From positions 2,435,001-2,499,000 of the forward strand of contig NZ_CP103057.1 of assembly GCF_025231525.1 (NCBI RefSeq): 64,000 nucleotides of DNA. The letters are read 5' to 3'. This document shows positions 37,761 to 46,869 of the stretch, one piece after another; position 1 is the stretch's first letter; every line of letters begins with the position of its first letter. The notes below the pieces were generated by a model, which was not told where the DNA came from, searched no databases, and saw only the letters and a program-made list of their open reading frames with translations. Source of the DNA: Sphingomonas endolithica. GTDB taxonomy: Bacteria > Pseudomonadota > Alphaproteobacteria > Sphingomonadales > Sphingomonadaceae. The position numbers were made by a program, and so were the translations under genes.

Positions 37761-40078
37761 TGGCCGATGCTGTAAAGAAGGTCTGCGTCATCGGGGCAGG
37801 CGTGATGGGTGCGGGCATTGCGGCGCAGGTCGCCAATGCCGGCATTCCGGTGCTGTTGCTCGACATCGTGCCGCGTGAGGGTGACGATCGCGACGCCGTT
37901 GCCAAGGCCGCGGTCGCGAAGATGCTGAAGACTGATCCCGCCCCCTTCATGTCGAAGCGCGCGGCGAAGCTCGTCGAGACCGGCAACATCGACGATCATC
38001 TCGACCGCGTCGCCGAGTGCGACTGGATCGTCGAGGCGATCGTCGAACGGCTCGACATCAAGCAGTCGCTCTACGCCAAGCTGGAGGCGCTTAAGCGTCC
38101 CGGCACCGCCGTGTCGTCGAACACCTCGACGATCCCGCTCGGGCATCTCGTCGAAGGACGGTCGGACCAGTTCAAGGCCGACTTTCTGATCACGCACTTC
38201 TTCAATCCGCCGCGCTACATGCGGTTGATCGAGATCGTCCGCGGCGAGCATACCGATGTCGCCGTCGCGGAAAAGGTCGAGAACTTCGTCGACCGCTTCA
38301 TGGGCAAGCGCATCGTCCGCGCCAAGGACACGCCGGGCTTCGTCGCCAACCGGATCGGCACCTATTGGCTGGGGGTCGCGATCAACGCGGCGATGGACCA
38401 GGGCCTGACCGTTGAGGAAGCCGACCAGATTGGCGGCCGCCCGATGGGCGTGCCCAAGACCGGCATCTTCGGGCTCGTCGACCTGGTCGGCGTCGACCTG
38501 ATGCCGCTGTTGTCGAAGAGCCTGTCGTCCACGCTGCCCGCCGGCGATCCGTATTTCGACACCCTCCGCCCGATGCCGCTGGTCGACAAGATGATCGCCG
38601 ACGGCTTCACTGGTCGCAAGGGCAAAGGCGGCTTCTACCGCTTCGACAAGGCGACGCGCACCAAGTTCTCGCTCGACCTGGCGACCGGCGAGTATCGCCC
38701 CGAGGCGAAGCCCGCCGACCTCCCGGGCAAGACCGGCAAGGACCTCGCCGCACTGATCGCCGAGCCCGGCAAGATCGGCACTTATGCCTGGACGATCCTC
38801 GGCAGCGTGCTGTCCTACGCGGCGATGCTGGTCGGTGAAGCAGCCGACGACATCGTCGCGATCGATGACGCGATGAAGCTCGGCTATAATTGGAAGTTCG
38901 GGCCGTTCGAGCTGATCGACAGCATCGGCCCGGGCAAGTTTGCCGAACGCCTCGCCGCCGAGGGCCGCGAGGTTCCGGCGATCTTGACGACGGCAGGCGA
39001 CCGCCCGTTCTACCGCGACGAGGATGGCAAGCGTCAGTACCTCACCACCGCCGGCGCCTATGCCGACGTGCCGCGCGGCGATGGCGTCGAACTGCTCGAG
39101 GACATCAAGCTGCGCACGCAGCCCGTGCTGACCAATGCATCGGCATCGTTGTGGGATGTCGGCGACGGTGTTGCCGCGCTCGAATTCCACACCAAGATGA
39201 ACGCGCTCGACGACCAGGTCATCACGCTGATCGAGGAAGCGATTCCCGTTGTGCAGGCGCGCTTCAAGGCGCTGGTCTTCTATAACGAGGCGAGCAACTT
39301 CTCGGCCGGTGCCAATCTCGGCGCGGCGATGTTCGCGGTCGGCGCCAAGCTGTGGGACATGGTCGAAGCGAGCGTCGCGCGGGGCCAGGCGGCGTACAAT
39401 GCGCTCAAATACGCCCCCTTCCCCGTCGTCTCAGCTCCCGCGGGCCTCGCGCTCGGCGGCGGCTGCGAGGTGCTGCTCCATTCGGACGCGATCCAGGCGC
39501 ATGCCGAGACCTATGCCGGTCTCGTCGAATGCGGCGTCGGCTTGGTGCCGGGCTGGGGCGGCAATGGCGAGATGCTCGATCGCTGGACCAAATCGGGCAC
39601 GCTGCCCAACGGGCCGATGCCGGTGCTGTCGAAGGTGTTCCAGATGATCTCGACCGCGCAGGTCGCCAAATCGGCGGCCGAAGCTCGCGAGATGATGATC
39701 CTGCGCAAGGACGACGGCATCACGATGAACCGCGACCGCCTGCTGGCGGACGCCAAGGCCAAGGCGCTGTCGCTGGTCGAGGGCTATGCCGCGCCTGAAA
39801 AGCCGACGTTCCGCGTGGCCGGGGCCAGCGGTCGCACAGGGCTGCAGATGGCAGTATCCGACTTCCACAAGAAGGGCTTGGCGACCGCCTATGATGTGGT
39901 CGTCGCTGATCGTCTGGCGGTCGTTCTGACCGGTGGCGACGCTGATCTGATCGACATCGTGACCGAGGAGCAGGTGCTTCAGTTGGAACGTGCCGCGTTC
40001 ATGGAGAGCGTCAAGGACGAGCGCACGCAGGCGCGCATCGTGGCAATGCTGACGACGGGCAAGCCCTTGCGGAACTAG
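37760..40078 (+). CDS. 3-hydroxyacyl-CoA dehydrogenase / enoyl-CoA hydratase, FadN-type fusion
   Basis: A 772-residue beta-oxidation enzyme with the dehydrogenase part first. The NAD-binding GAGVMG is at 12-17, with SSNTSTIPLGHL and LITHFFNPPRYMRLIEIV as active-site blocks and a helical dehydrogenase C-domain. The crotonase-like domain follows from about residue 480 (FSAGANLGAAMFA, VSAPAGLALGGGCEVLLHSD). Proteobacterial FadB has the opposite order; this order is that of Bacillus FadN. The partner thiolase lies directly upstream, as in fadN-fadA units. Confidence 0.93.
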   Translation: MADAVKKVCVIGAGVMGAGIAAQVANAGIPVLLLDIVPREGDDRDAVAKAAVAKMLKTDPAPFMSKRAAKLVETGNIDDHLDRVAECDWIVEAIVERLDIKQSLYAKLEALKRPGTAVSSNTSTIPLGHLVEGRSDQFKADFLITHFFNPPRYMRLIEIVRGEHTDVAVAEKVENFVDRFMGKRIVRAKDTPGFVANRIGTYWLGVAINAAMDQGLTVEEADQIGGRPMGVPKTGIFGLVDLVGVDLMPLLSKSLSSTLPAGDPYFDTLRPMPLVDKMIADGFTGRKGKGGFYRFDKATRTKFSLDLATGEYRPEAKPADLPGKTGKDLAALIAEPGKIGTYAWTILGSVLSYAAMLVGEAADDIVAIDDAMKLGYNWKFGPFELIDSIGPGKFAERLAAEGREVPAILTTAGDRPFYRDEDGKRQYLTTAGAYADVPRGDGVELLEDIKLRTQPVLTNASASLWDVGDGVAALEFHTKMNALDDQVITLIEEAIPVVQARFKALVFYNEASNFSAGANLGAAMFAVGAKLWDMVEASVARGQAAYNALKYAPFPVVSAPAGLALGGGCEVLLHSDAIQAHAETYAGLVECGVGLVPGWGGNGEMLDRWTKSGTLPNGPMPVLSKVFQMISTAQVAKSAAEAREMMILRKDDGITMNRDRLLADAKAKALSLVEGYAAPEKPTFRVAGASGRTGLQMAVSDFHKKGLATAYDVVVADRLAVVLTGGDADLIDIVTEEQVLQLERAAFMESVKDERTQARIVAMLTTGKPLRN

Positions 40079-40086
40079 GATCTCTT

Positions 40087-40110
40087 CGGGTCGGCCACAG
40101 CGCCGACCCG
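40087..40110. terminator. Hairpin terminator between convergent genes
   Basis: CGGGTCGGC (40087-40095) pairs perfectly with GCCGACCCG (40102-40110), a 9-bp stem with a 6-nt loop. It lies 8 bp after the FadN-type stop codon and before the convergent small gene. There is no U tract. Confidence 0.6.
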
Positions 40111-40123
40111 ACGCGCTCGGAAC

Positions 40124-40354
40124 TCAGCGGGCGGTGACGAACGGGTGGTCCAGCCGTACGGTATCGAGCAGGCGCTCGATCGCGGCAGTCTCGCGCACCG
40201 TGCCGGAAGGCTCGACTTCCCAATTGCAGTGCGGGTGCGTGGCCGCGTCGCGCACCTTGATCGGACCAAGCGCCATGCGCCAACCGCGCGCCGTACCGCC
40301 CGACGCGCGGGTCAGCCGAGCAATGATCAGATCTTCGAGTGCGCCGGCGGTCAT
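40124..40354 (-). CDS. Small conserved hypothetical protein
   Basis: A 76-residue soluble protein (MTAGALEDLIIARLTRASGG ... DHPFVTAR). Codon use matches neighbouring genes and the frame is the only open one here. It has no signal or membrane segment. Trp-rich basic middle (RGWRMALGPIKVRD). I do not recognise a named domain. Confidence 0.6.
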   Translation of the reverse strand: MTAGALEDLIIARLTRASGGTARGWRMALGPIKVRDAATHPHCNWEVEPSGTVRETAAIERLLDTVRLDHPFVTAR

Positions 40355-40491
40355 GGGGCGCCATCAGCATCCCAGTCCGGCGGACGCAACCGGAAAAAAG
40401 CGACCGGCTGGATCCCACCCTCAGGAAGTTAAGCCCTCCACATAGGATATTGTTCACCGAGGATGGTGGCTACGCCGGGTAACGTCGCCGA

Positions 40492-41775
40492 TCACAGGCC
40501 CTGATTTGGCGTCCCAGTGACCTTGCCCCACGCCTGATCATTGCCACTGTCACCGAGCTCATGCCCAGGTTCGGCCAAGGATATACGCCAGAAGGCCGTT
40601 TCCGCACCCTCCACGCCGAAATCATTGTCGTTGACCAGCAGCAGCACCGATGGCGACAGCAGCACCATTCCTTCGAGGTCGGCCGAGATCTCGGGATGAT
40701 CGTCACTCGAGAAGAGCAGCGTCTTCGCCAGCACCGAAAACGCAAGCTGGTCGCCACGCGCACTCAGTTCCTCGAGCGTTGGGCGCGTGGACAGATCGAG
40801 CTGCGCTTCGTCCAGTGGCGCGGCGTCAAGGTCGCAGCGGTAGATCTTGGTGGTGGCCGACCCGCGCTCCAGCACCAGCAATCGGTCACCCGGTAACCAC
40901 AGCAATTCGCTGACCTTGATGTCGCTCTGCTCGACATTGCCCAACGCACAATCGCGCGCGAAGCTTTCCGGCGGGTCGAGTGGATAGGCATATTGCGCCC
41001 TCACCGTGCGGCTCTGCGCGTCCAGGCGCCAGATCCTGACGTGGCGCGCCGCAAGGTGTGCTGCCTCGTCCGGGTGGGCGAGCGGGCTCTGGAAAGCCAG
41101 GTACAAGGACCGACCATCATCCGAGATGGTCAATGCTTCGAAGCCGCGGTTCAGCTGGCGCCGCGCCGCCAGCACGGGAAGCGCTGAAACGCCGTCGGTG
41201 GGCGCGAAGCCGCTCGGCAGCAGACGATCGATCACCGTGCCACCCGCATCGACCCGCACTAACGACGGGCCGAATTCGTCACCGATCCAGAAGCCGCCAT
41301 CGGCAAGTGCCACGAGCCCCTCGCTATCCAGCCCATCGGGATCGGGCGGTATCGCCATGCCGGCGAGGTCGAACACCGGTTCGGAGAATAGTTGCTCGCT
41401 CGCCGGATTGGGCAATCCCGTTACCGATCGTCCATCGCCATGCTTGAGCGGCAGGATGCGGAGCAGTTCGACGGCGTCACCGATGATCCGGAACTCGGCG
41501 AGCGCCGGCCCGATATCAATGCGCGGCATGATCTTGGCGCCGGCGATGTCACCGAGCGGAGCCAGATGCTCCAGGCCATACAGGCGGATCGCATCGCGCA
41601 CCTTGATGTTGGGACCGCGATCGCCGATTGCCCAGAAATGGCCGGGCGGATCGCCCGGGCGCATGGCAAGCCCGGAGCCGAAGCCATGGCGCAGCGTCAT
41701 CGTGCCGCCGGGAAAGACCAGGCGCCCGACCTCGGGATCGTGCCAACGCAACCGCTCGACCGTTGCGTCGATCAT
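40492..41775 (-). CDS. Esterase-like activity of phytase family protein
   Basis: A 427-residue protein with the beta-propeller-like phytase/esterase family pattern: HFWAIGDRGPNIKV near the N-terminus, LDSEGLVALADGGFWIGDEFGPSLVRVDAGG and RGFEALTISDDGRSLYLAFQSPL. Members bind divalent metal and hydrolyse phosphate or ester bonds. It has no signal peptide in this frame, though most homologues are exported. It starts directly after the M48 stop codon (0 bp), so the two are translationally linked. Confidence 0.83.
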   Translation of the reverse strand: MIDATVERLRWHDPEVGRLVFPGGTMTLRHGFGSGLAMRPGDPPGHFWAIGDRGPNIKVRDAIRLYGLEHLAPLGDIAGAKIMPRIDIGPALAEFRIIGDAVELLRILPLKHGDGRSVTGLPNPASEQLFSEPVFDLAGMAIPPDPDGLDSEGLVALADGGFWIGDEFGPSLVRVDAGGTVIDRLLPSGFAPTDGVSALPVLAARRQLNRGFEALTISDDGRSLYLAFQSPLAHPDEAAHLAARHVRIWRLDAQSRTVRAQYAYPLDPPESFARDCALGNVEQSDIKVSELLWLPGDRLLVLERGSATTKIYRCDLDAAPLDEAQLDLSTRPTLEELSARGDQLAFSVLAKTLLFSSDDHPEISADLEGMVLLSPSVLLLVNDNDFGVEGAETAFWRISLAEPGHELGDSGNDQAWGKVTGTPNQGL

Positions 41776-43230
41776 CTACCGCGCATCCGCATAAGTGACG
41801 ATCTTCACCATCTCACCCGGCACGAGCGGACGATCGCCGCCGCGCCCGTTGAGCAGTTCGAACAGGGGGCGCGGCGCCGGATCGGCGACGCGGCGGATGA
41901 GCGCTTCCGGCGTCTCTCCTGCAGTCGCCCTCACGGTCCTGATGAAGCGCGGTCGCAGCGTGGCGGCCTCATCGGGCGACAGGCGTCGGAAGGATCGAAA
42001 CAGCGCATTCACGGCCGCGGCGCTGGCATCCGCCGGCGGAGAAACGACGATGAAATGATACACCTGCCCGCCACCTGCGTCATAGACGGCGATCGACAGC
42101 GGCACGCTGCCGTCGCGCACCGCCATGCGCAAATGGGTCACGATCGCGGGGAGCCCGTTGACCGTGAGCGCCGTGGCACTGGTCAGCTCGGCGGGGGCGT
42201 TGCCGACAACATGGGCGACGAGCGTCTCGGCATAATCCTTGAGCGTGCCGCTTTGCATCGTGCCGCCGCCGAACTCGCCGACGATGCCGTCCGGGCCGGT
42301 CAGTCGGATCGCCTGCGGGCTGTTGGTCAGCGAGAATCCAGTGGGCGCCTCGAACGAGATGCGCATGATGGGGTGGGCGAAGCGCTGACCGATCACGAAA
42401 CCCTGCTCCGGATCGTCCCCATACAGCAGGCCGTCGACTGCCGCGAAATAGGCGGCTTCATTCTCCGGCAACGCGTCGTCGGCAAGGCCGGTGGCCTCGG
42501 CGGCGGCCTTGGCACGCGCGATCCGGTGCCCGGTCAGCGGGTGGCTGAGCGCCCATTCGGGTACGCCGCGGGCCGTGTCGCGGCCGCGCGTGGCAGTCAT
42601 GAACTTGTCCTGCCGATCCAGCGCGGAGAGCATGTCTGCCGCCGCATAGACATCGTAGCCGGCGCGCTCGAGATAGCCGACGCCGAGATCGTCGGCCTCA
42701 TATTCCTGCTTCCGCGAATAGCGCAGGCCGAAATACTGCACGGCCTGGCTGGCGAGCCGGGTCAGCCGCTCCGAGCCCGTCGCACTGGCTGCGATGACGC
42801 CCAGCGTCCGCCAGATCGACCGGCGTTCCTGGCGCTGGGCATGACGACTGAGGATGTGACCCAGTTCGTGCCCGAGCACGGAGGCAAGCTCGGCCTCGCT
42901 GCCGACGATCGCGACGAGCCCGCGCGTGACGTAGATGTAGCAGCCGGGAATGGCGAAGGCATTGACCACATCGCTGTTGACCAACGTGAAGGTGCATTGG
43001 CCCTCCAGCCCCGCGGCGATGGCCACCCGCTCACCCACGGCGCGCACGTACGATGCCTCCGGCCCGCTATAGGCGCCGCCGAAGCCGGCGAGCAGTTGCT
43101 GGTGCGCCTGCCCGCCATGCGCGCGATCGGCGTCCGAGATAGCCGGGCCGTCCACGGGCCCGCTGCCGCCGCAGCCCTGAAGCAGGCACGCCAGCGGCAG
43201 CAACAGACCGGCGCGGCCGCGCAGCGTCAC
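41776..43230 (-). CDS. M48 family metalloprotease, lipoprotein
   Basis: Zinc protease (484 aa) related to BepA/Oma1-type envelope quality-control proteases. GTG 43230 is chosen because it overlaps the stop of the upstream small gene (GTGA) and gives a short lipoprotein signal with the lipobox LLQGC (Cys20). HELGH at 121-125 is the zinc motif, and EYEADDLGVGYLERAGYD supplies the third ligand. The C-terminal part includes a possible LysM-like PEALIRRVADPAPRPLFELLNGRG. The longer frame to 43296 would overwrite the small gene. Confidence 0.9.
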   Translation of the reverse strand: MTLRGRAGLLLPLACLLQGCGGSGPVDGPAISDADRAHGGQAHQQLLAGFGGAYSGPEASYVRAVGERVAIAAGLEGQCTFTLVNSDVVNAFAIPGCYIYVTRGLVAIVGSEAELASVLGHELGHILSRHAQRQERRSIWRTLGVIAASATGSERLTRLASQAVQYFGLRYSRKQEYEADDLGVGYLERAGYDVYAAADMLSALDRQDKFMTATRGRDTARGVPEWALSHPLTGHRIARAKAAAEATGLADDALPENEAAYFAAVDGLLYGDDPEQGFVIGQRFAHPIMRISFEAPTGFSLTNSPQAIRLTGPDGIVGEFGGGTMQSGTLKDYAETLVAHVVGNAPAELTSATALTVNGLPAIVTHLRMAVRDGSVPLSIAVYDAGGGQVYHFIVVSPPADASAAAVNALFRSFRRLSPDEAATLRPRFIRTVRATAGETPEALIRRVADPAPRPLFELLNGRGGDRPLVPGEMVKIVTYADAR

Positions 43231-43325
43231 AGCCAGCCGAGCAGGTAGAGCAACACCAGCGTGATGCCCGCCGATATCAGCAAGGACCCGACGCAACCCA
43301 ATCGCCGCGAGAAGAGAAAGAACAT
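43227..43325 (-). CDS. Small single-span membrane protein (32 aa)
   Basis: Start ATG 43325 is preceded by AGGAGGCACC, an almost ideal Shine-Dalgarno. The product is MFFLFSRRLGCVGSLLISAG followed by ITLVLLYLLGWL. It is one transmembrane helix with two arginines on the N side. Its stop overlaps the GTG start of the M48 protease gene. The strong ribosome-binding site and overlap argue that it is a real, translated gene, perhaps a partner or a translational leader of the protease. Confidence 0.65.
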   Translation of the reverse strand: MFFLFSRRLGCVGSLLISAGITLVLLYLLGWL

Positions 43326-43400
43326 GGTGCCTCCTACGAGCTCAAGCGGACGGCCGAGCGGCAGCTTGGTTGCCTGCCCACGACGATGGGCGAAGGGCGA

Positions 43401-44186
43401 TCATCGGCTGGTTGCGCGCCGTGCCATGTCCGCGACCGGCATGTCGTGCAGCCGCCGGTATCGCGCCTCGATCAGGCTGAACACGCCGAAGCCCGACAGG
43501 CCGATAGCGATGATGATGTCCGCCGGGCTAGTCAGCCAGGACAGTGCCTGGGCCATGCCACCGGCCTGGCTGGCCTGGTCGTTCAAGCCGGCCTTGAGCA
43601 GCAGATAGCTGCTGATGATGAACACGATACCGCGTGCGGCGTACCCCGCGCGGCCGCTCCACCGCGCCCAGGGCTGGTGCGCGATCCGTGGATCGAGATA
43701 TTGCAGGAAACTGCCTTTTGTCGCCTTGACCAGCTGGACGAGGCCGACGCCGAACAGCACGACCGCACCGAGCATCACGATCAGCGTGCCGCCGGGCAGG
43801 TCGAGCGCGACCTGCGTCCCCGCCTGCGTCCCATCGCCAGCCGACTTCACGCCGCGGATCAACCGCACGGCCTGCCATGTGAGCACCAGATGCACCACGC
43901 CGCTGACCATCGCGCCCACCCGTTCGGCGACGCCCTTGCGATCCGATCCGTGCCGCTCGATGTCGAATGCCGCATCGGACAATCGCCAGATGCCATAAGC
44001 CAGAAGCCCGGCTGCCATGACGACGAGCAGCACCCGCCCCGCGCCATCGGCGACATATTGCAGCGCGCCGCTGGGATCCTCGGTGCGTCCGGCGCGGATC
44101 ACCAGGAAGGCGATGACGAGATACAGGATCCCGCGTGTCGCAAACCCGATCCGCGTAAGTGTGGTCAGCCGTGCGCTGGCATTCAT
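43401..44186 (-). CDS. DUF1206 membrane protein
   Basis: A 261-residue inner-membrane protein with six hydrophobic segments arranged as three repeats of a two-helix unit (RIGFATRGILYLVIAFLVIR; GVVHLVLTWQAVRL; WSGRAGYAARGIVFIISSYLLLKA). This is the DUF1206 pattern. Function is unknown. ATG 44186 has GGGGGA 8 nt upstream; the frame beyond it has no family similarity. Confidence 0.88.
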   Translation of the reverse strand: MNASARLTTLTRIGFATRGILYLVIAFLVIRAGRTEDPSGALQYVADGAGRVLLVVMAAGLLAYGIWRLSDAAFDIERHGSDRKGVAERVGAMVSGVVHLVLTWQAVRLIRGVKSAGDGTQAGTQVALDLPGGTLIVMLGAVVLFGVGLVQLVKATKGSFLQYLDPRIAHQPWARWSGRAGYAARGIVFIISSYLLLKAGLNDQASQAGGMAQALSWLTSPADIIIAIGLSGFGVFSLIEARYRRLHDMPVADMARRATSR

Positions 44187-44262
44187 AGCAATGTCCCCCT
44201 TCGTCGCCCCCGAACGGCCTTGGTCGCCGTTCCGTTCCGTTGGCGCGACCAAACGAAACGCG

Positions 44263-44895
44263 TCAGAGCTTCACGAACCGGTAGGCGAAGCGATCGGTCT
44301 TGCCCTTGATCGAGGGATCGAACACCTTGACCGCGTGCGGATCGTCCTTGTTCGCAAGAATGGTGCTTTGCGCCTCCAGCACGAAGCCGGCCGCCTCCAC
44401 CTCTTTGCGGACGGACGCCGGGTCGATCCGATGCAGCGACTGGGTGTCGCTCGTGCCCGACGCCGCCGCCGCCGCGTGATCGACGATGACGTAGAACCCG
44501 CCGGATTTCAGCCGATCGTAGACCGCACGATTGAAGGCGGCCGCAGTCGCGCCCTTGGTTTGCATCAACGCGGTGTGGAGATCGTGATAGAATAGATGCA
44601 TCCACACTAGGTCGGCGGGTTGCATGGCCGCCGGCATCGCGACGAGGTCCGCCGAGACGGCTTCGACATTTTCTCGGCCGGGCTGCTGCGCGAGGGTGCG
44701 CATACGATCGAGTTGATCGCCCATCACCTCGACGATTTCGGTCGGTACGAAGCCGTAGACCCGCCCATCGGGGCCTACGGCATCGGAGAAGAGGCGCGTC
44801 CAGTCGCCGTCACCGGGATAGACGTCGATGACAGTGGCGCCTGCAGCGACGCGCGCGAACCCGATCAACTCGGACACTTTGGACTGTTCGTACAT
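44263..44895 (-). CDS. Class I SAM-dependent methyltransferase
   Basis: A 210-residue Rossmann methyltransferase with motif I VIDVYPGDGDW (22-32) and the post-motif blocks GRVYGFVPTEIV and ADLVWMHLFYHDL. It resembles the COG4798 group, whose members normally have a signal peptide; this one has none. ATG 44895 follows GGAGATCCCC. It is the last of a minus-strand series (SDR, SDR relic, F420-type oxidoreductase, SnoaL-like) divergent from a LysR gene. Confidence 0.85.
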   Translation of the reverse strand: MYEQSKVSELIGFARVAAGATVIDVYPGDGDWTRLFSDAVGPDGRVYGFVPTEIVEVMGDQLDRMRTLAQQPGRENVEAVSADLVAMPAAMQPADLVWMHLFYHDLHTALMQTKGATAAAFNRAVYDRLKSGGFYVIVDHAAAAASGTSDTQSLHRIDPASVRKEVEAAGFVLEAQSTILANKDDPHAVKVFDPSIKGKTDRFAYRFVKL

Positions 44896-44950
44896 GGGGA
44901 TCTCCATCACTGTTGGGCATTCGACAACTGCGCGCAAAGTCTAAATGGCG

Positions 44951-45403
44951 TCATGAGGCGCGCAAATGGCTGCCGTCCTCGGGCAAATTTTCTGCCAGCC
45001 CGGGCCCGGACGTCTCGGCGGCTCGTGCCAAGGCTTGCGTGTCGACATATTCCCGGATGTTGGTCAGTCTGCCATCCCGAACCGTGATGGCGAAGATCCA
45101 GTCATCCTCGAACGCCTTGTTCGTCGCTTTCATCTTGCCGCTGGCGAAGCCGACCACCAGGACCCGGTCTCCTTGCGCCACGAACTCCCGGGGTTCCGTG
45201 GACGTCTCGATTGTCCGGGATGCCGTCTCGAGCAGATCGGTCAGCCCGGCATGTCCCCGGTGGATGCCGGCCAGCGGCCAGCCTTGGCCGGGGATGATCC
45301 ACTCGATGTCCTCGGCGACCAGCGCCAGCAAGCCCTCCCTGTCGCCACGGCCGAGCGCGGCGAAGAAGTCCTTCACGGCCTGGACGTTTTCCTGGGTATT
45401 CAT
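44951..45403 (-). CDS. SnoaL-like / NTF2-fold protein
   Basis: A 150-residue cone-fold protein (VQAVKDFFAALGRGDREGLLALVAEDIEWIIPG ... FVAQGDRVLVVGFASG ... FAITVRDGRLTNIREYVDT), the standard nuclear-transport-factor-2-like pattern shared by SnoaL and ketosteroid isomerases. It binds small molecules or acts as an isomerase. GGAGGAAATGCC before the ATG is a strong ribosome-binding site. Position among oxidoreductases suggests detoxification or secondary catabolism. Confidence 0.85.
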   Translation of the reverse strand: MNTQENVQAVKDFFAALGRGDREGLLALVAEDIEWIIPGQGWPLAGIHRGHAGLTDLLETASRTIETSTEPREFVAQGDRVLVVGFASGKMKATNKAFEDDWIFAITVRDGRLTNIREYVDTQALARAAETSGPGLAENLPEDGSHLRAS

Positions 45404-45437
45404 GGCATTTCCTCCATTGCTGCGTTCGTGGTGTCCG

Positions 45438-46037
45438 TCAGTCGAACTTGACCAGATCCTTGAAGATCAGGCGGCCCCAGCTTTTGTCGTGCGCCTGCAC
45501 GAGCAACCCACCTTCCGACAGAGCGCCGAGGTTGATCGGTACGAAACCAAGATCTTCCGCGAGCGCACCAACCTGCGCGGCGGCATCGTCATCGTCGCTC
45601 GTCAGGAACACGACCCGCCTGCCACCCTGGACGGCCGGATCCTGATCGAGAACGCCCGCGACCAGATGGTTGAAGCCCTTGACCAGCCTGCTGCCAGTAA
45701 ACGCCTGCGCGACGACCTTGGCCGATGGCTGTCCGCCCAGCTCCTCAGAGGACACGCCGTAGGCATTGGTCACATCGACGATGATCTTGCCCTGCCAGTT
45801 CGGCAGTGCCTTCGCGACCTCCGCGTGCGACTGGAAGCGGACAGCCAGGAAGATGACGTCTGCCGTGACCGCGTCGGCGAGTGTCGTGGGAGTGATATCG
45901 GGGCCGATCGCCGCCGCGACCGATGCGAAGCTTTCGGGGTCGCGTGTGGTTGCGACGGATACGGCGATGCCGCTGCGGGCAAATGCCTTGGCGAGGGTCT
46001 GGCCGATCTCGCCGAAACCGATGACGGCGTAGTTCAT
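45438..46037 (-). CDS. NADPH-dependent F420 reductase-like oxidoreductase
   Basis: A Rossmann-fold reductase of 199 aa. GFGEIGQ at 7-13 binds [37 protein letters not shown] and [16 protein letters not shown] are conserved in the F420-dependent NADP reductase family. Sphingomonads lack well-known F420 routes, so it may use another substrate. ATG 46037 follows GGAGAATAATC. The open frame continues upstream only because the neighbouring SDR gene is frameshifted. Confidence 0.86.
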   Translation of the reverse strand: MNYAVIGFGEIGQTLAKAFARSGIAVSVATTRDPESFASVAAAIGPDITPTTLADAVTADVIFLAVRFQSHAEVAKALPNWQGKIIVDVTNAYGVSSEELGGQPSAKVVAQAFTGSRLVKGFNHLVAGVLDQDPAVQGGRRVVFLTSDDDDAAAQVGALAEDLGFVPINLGALSEGGLLVQAHDKSWGRLIFKDLVKFD

Positions 46038-46069
46038 GATTATTCTCCAATCTTTTGGGATGTCGGGGT

Positions 46070-46823
46070 TCAGACTTGTGCCAAGCCCCCATCGACCGCG
46101 AGATCCACGCCGGTGATGTAGGAACTCTCGTCCGAAGCGAGGAACGTGACGGCAGCCGCGATCTCCTCCGGCTTGGCCCGGCGACCCATGGGGATCTGCG
46201 ACGCGAATTGCCCGGCCGCCTGCTCGGCTTGCTCGGGGGTCAGGCCCGTCGTCTTCTCCAGGGCCGGGGTTTCGGTCGGTCCGGGGCTCATCGTGTTCAC
46301 GCGGATGTTGCGATCCTTGAGCTCGAGCGTCCAGGCGCGCGAGAAGCTGCGCACCGCCGCCTTGCTCGCGGCGTAGGCGCTGAATCCTGGCAACCCCATC
46401 ACGTTCGAGACAGAGGAGGTCAGGATGATCGACCCGCCGTCTTTGAAGAGCGGAAGTGCCTTCTGGACCGTGAAGAACAGGCCCTTCACGTTCACGTCGA
46501 AGGTCTGGTCGAAATGGGCCTCTGTCGCCACGTGGAGCGGCGCGATCGTTCCCGCGCCCGCGTTGGCGAAGAGGATGTCGATTTGACCATGTTGCTCCTT
46601 CACGACCGCGTAGAGCCGATCCAGATCTTTCCAGGCGCGATACGTCGCCCACGACCGTCGTGACGTTTCCGCCGATAAGGGCTGCGGCCTTTTCCAGCTC
46701 TTTCGCTCTGCGCCCGGTGATGACGACATGCGCGCCTTCTTCCACGAAGCTTTTGGCCGTGGCCAATCCGATCCCGCTGCTGCCGCCCGTGATGACGGCG
46801 ATCTTACCTTCTAGCTTTTTCAT
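46070..46823 (-). pseudogene. SDR family oxidoreductase, frameshifted
   Basis: The N-terminal part ([20 protein letters not shown] ... [11 protein letters not shown]) and the C-terminal part ([20 protein letters not shown] ... [12 protein letters not shown]) of one classical SDR lie in different frames. The join is at about 46628-46630, where the minus strand reads CTGGAAAGATCTG; removal of one A from the AAA run restores [15 protein letters not shown]. Catalytic YAASK and NAG motifs are in the second half. The whole would be 250 aa. The intact paralogue upstream is similar, so loss may be tolerated. A sequencing error is the other explanation. Confidence 0.8.
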
Positions 46824-46869
46824 CGTCTTATCCTCGTAGTGTGCCGGCCCGGCATGGGCCGGATTTGGG

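Noticed and set aside
37694..39190. 498-codon minus-strand frame
   Set aside because: Antisense to the FadN-type gene; composition typical of shadow frames.
41392..43248. 618-codon plus-strand frame
   Set aside because: Antisense to the M48 and phytase-like genes, which have clear catalytic motifs.
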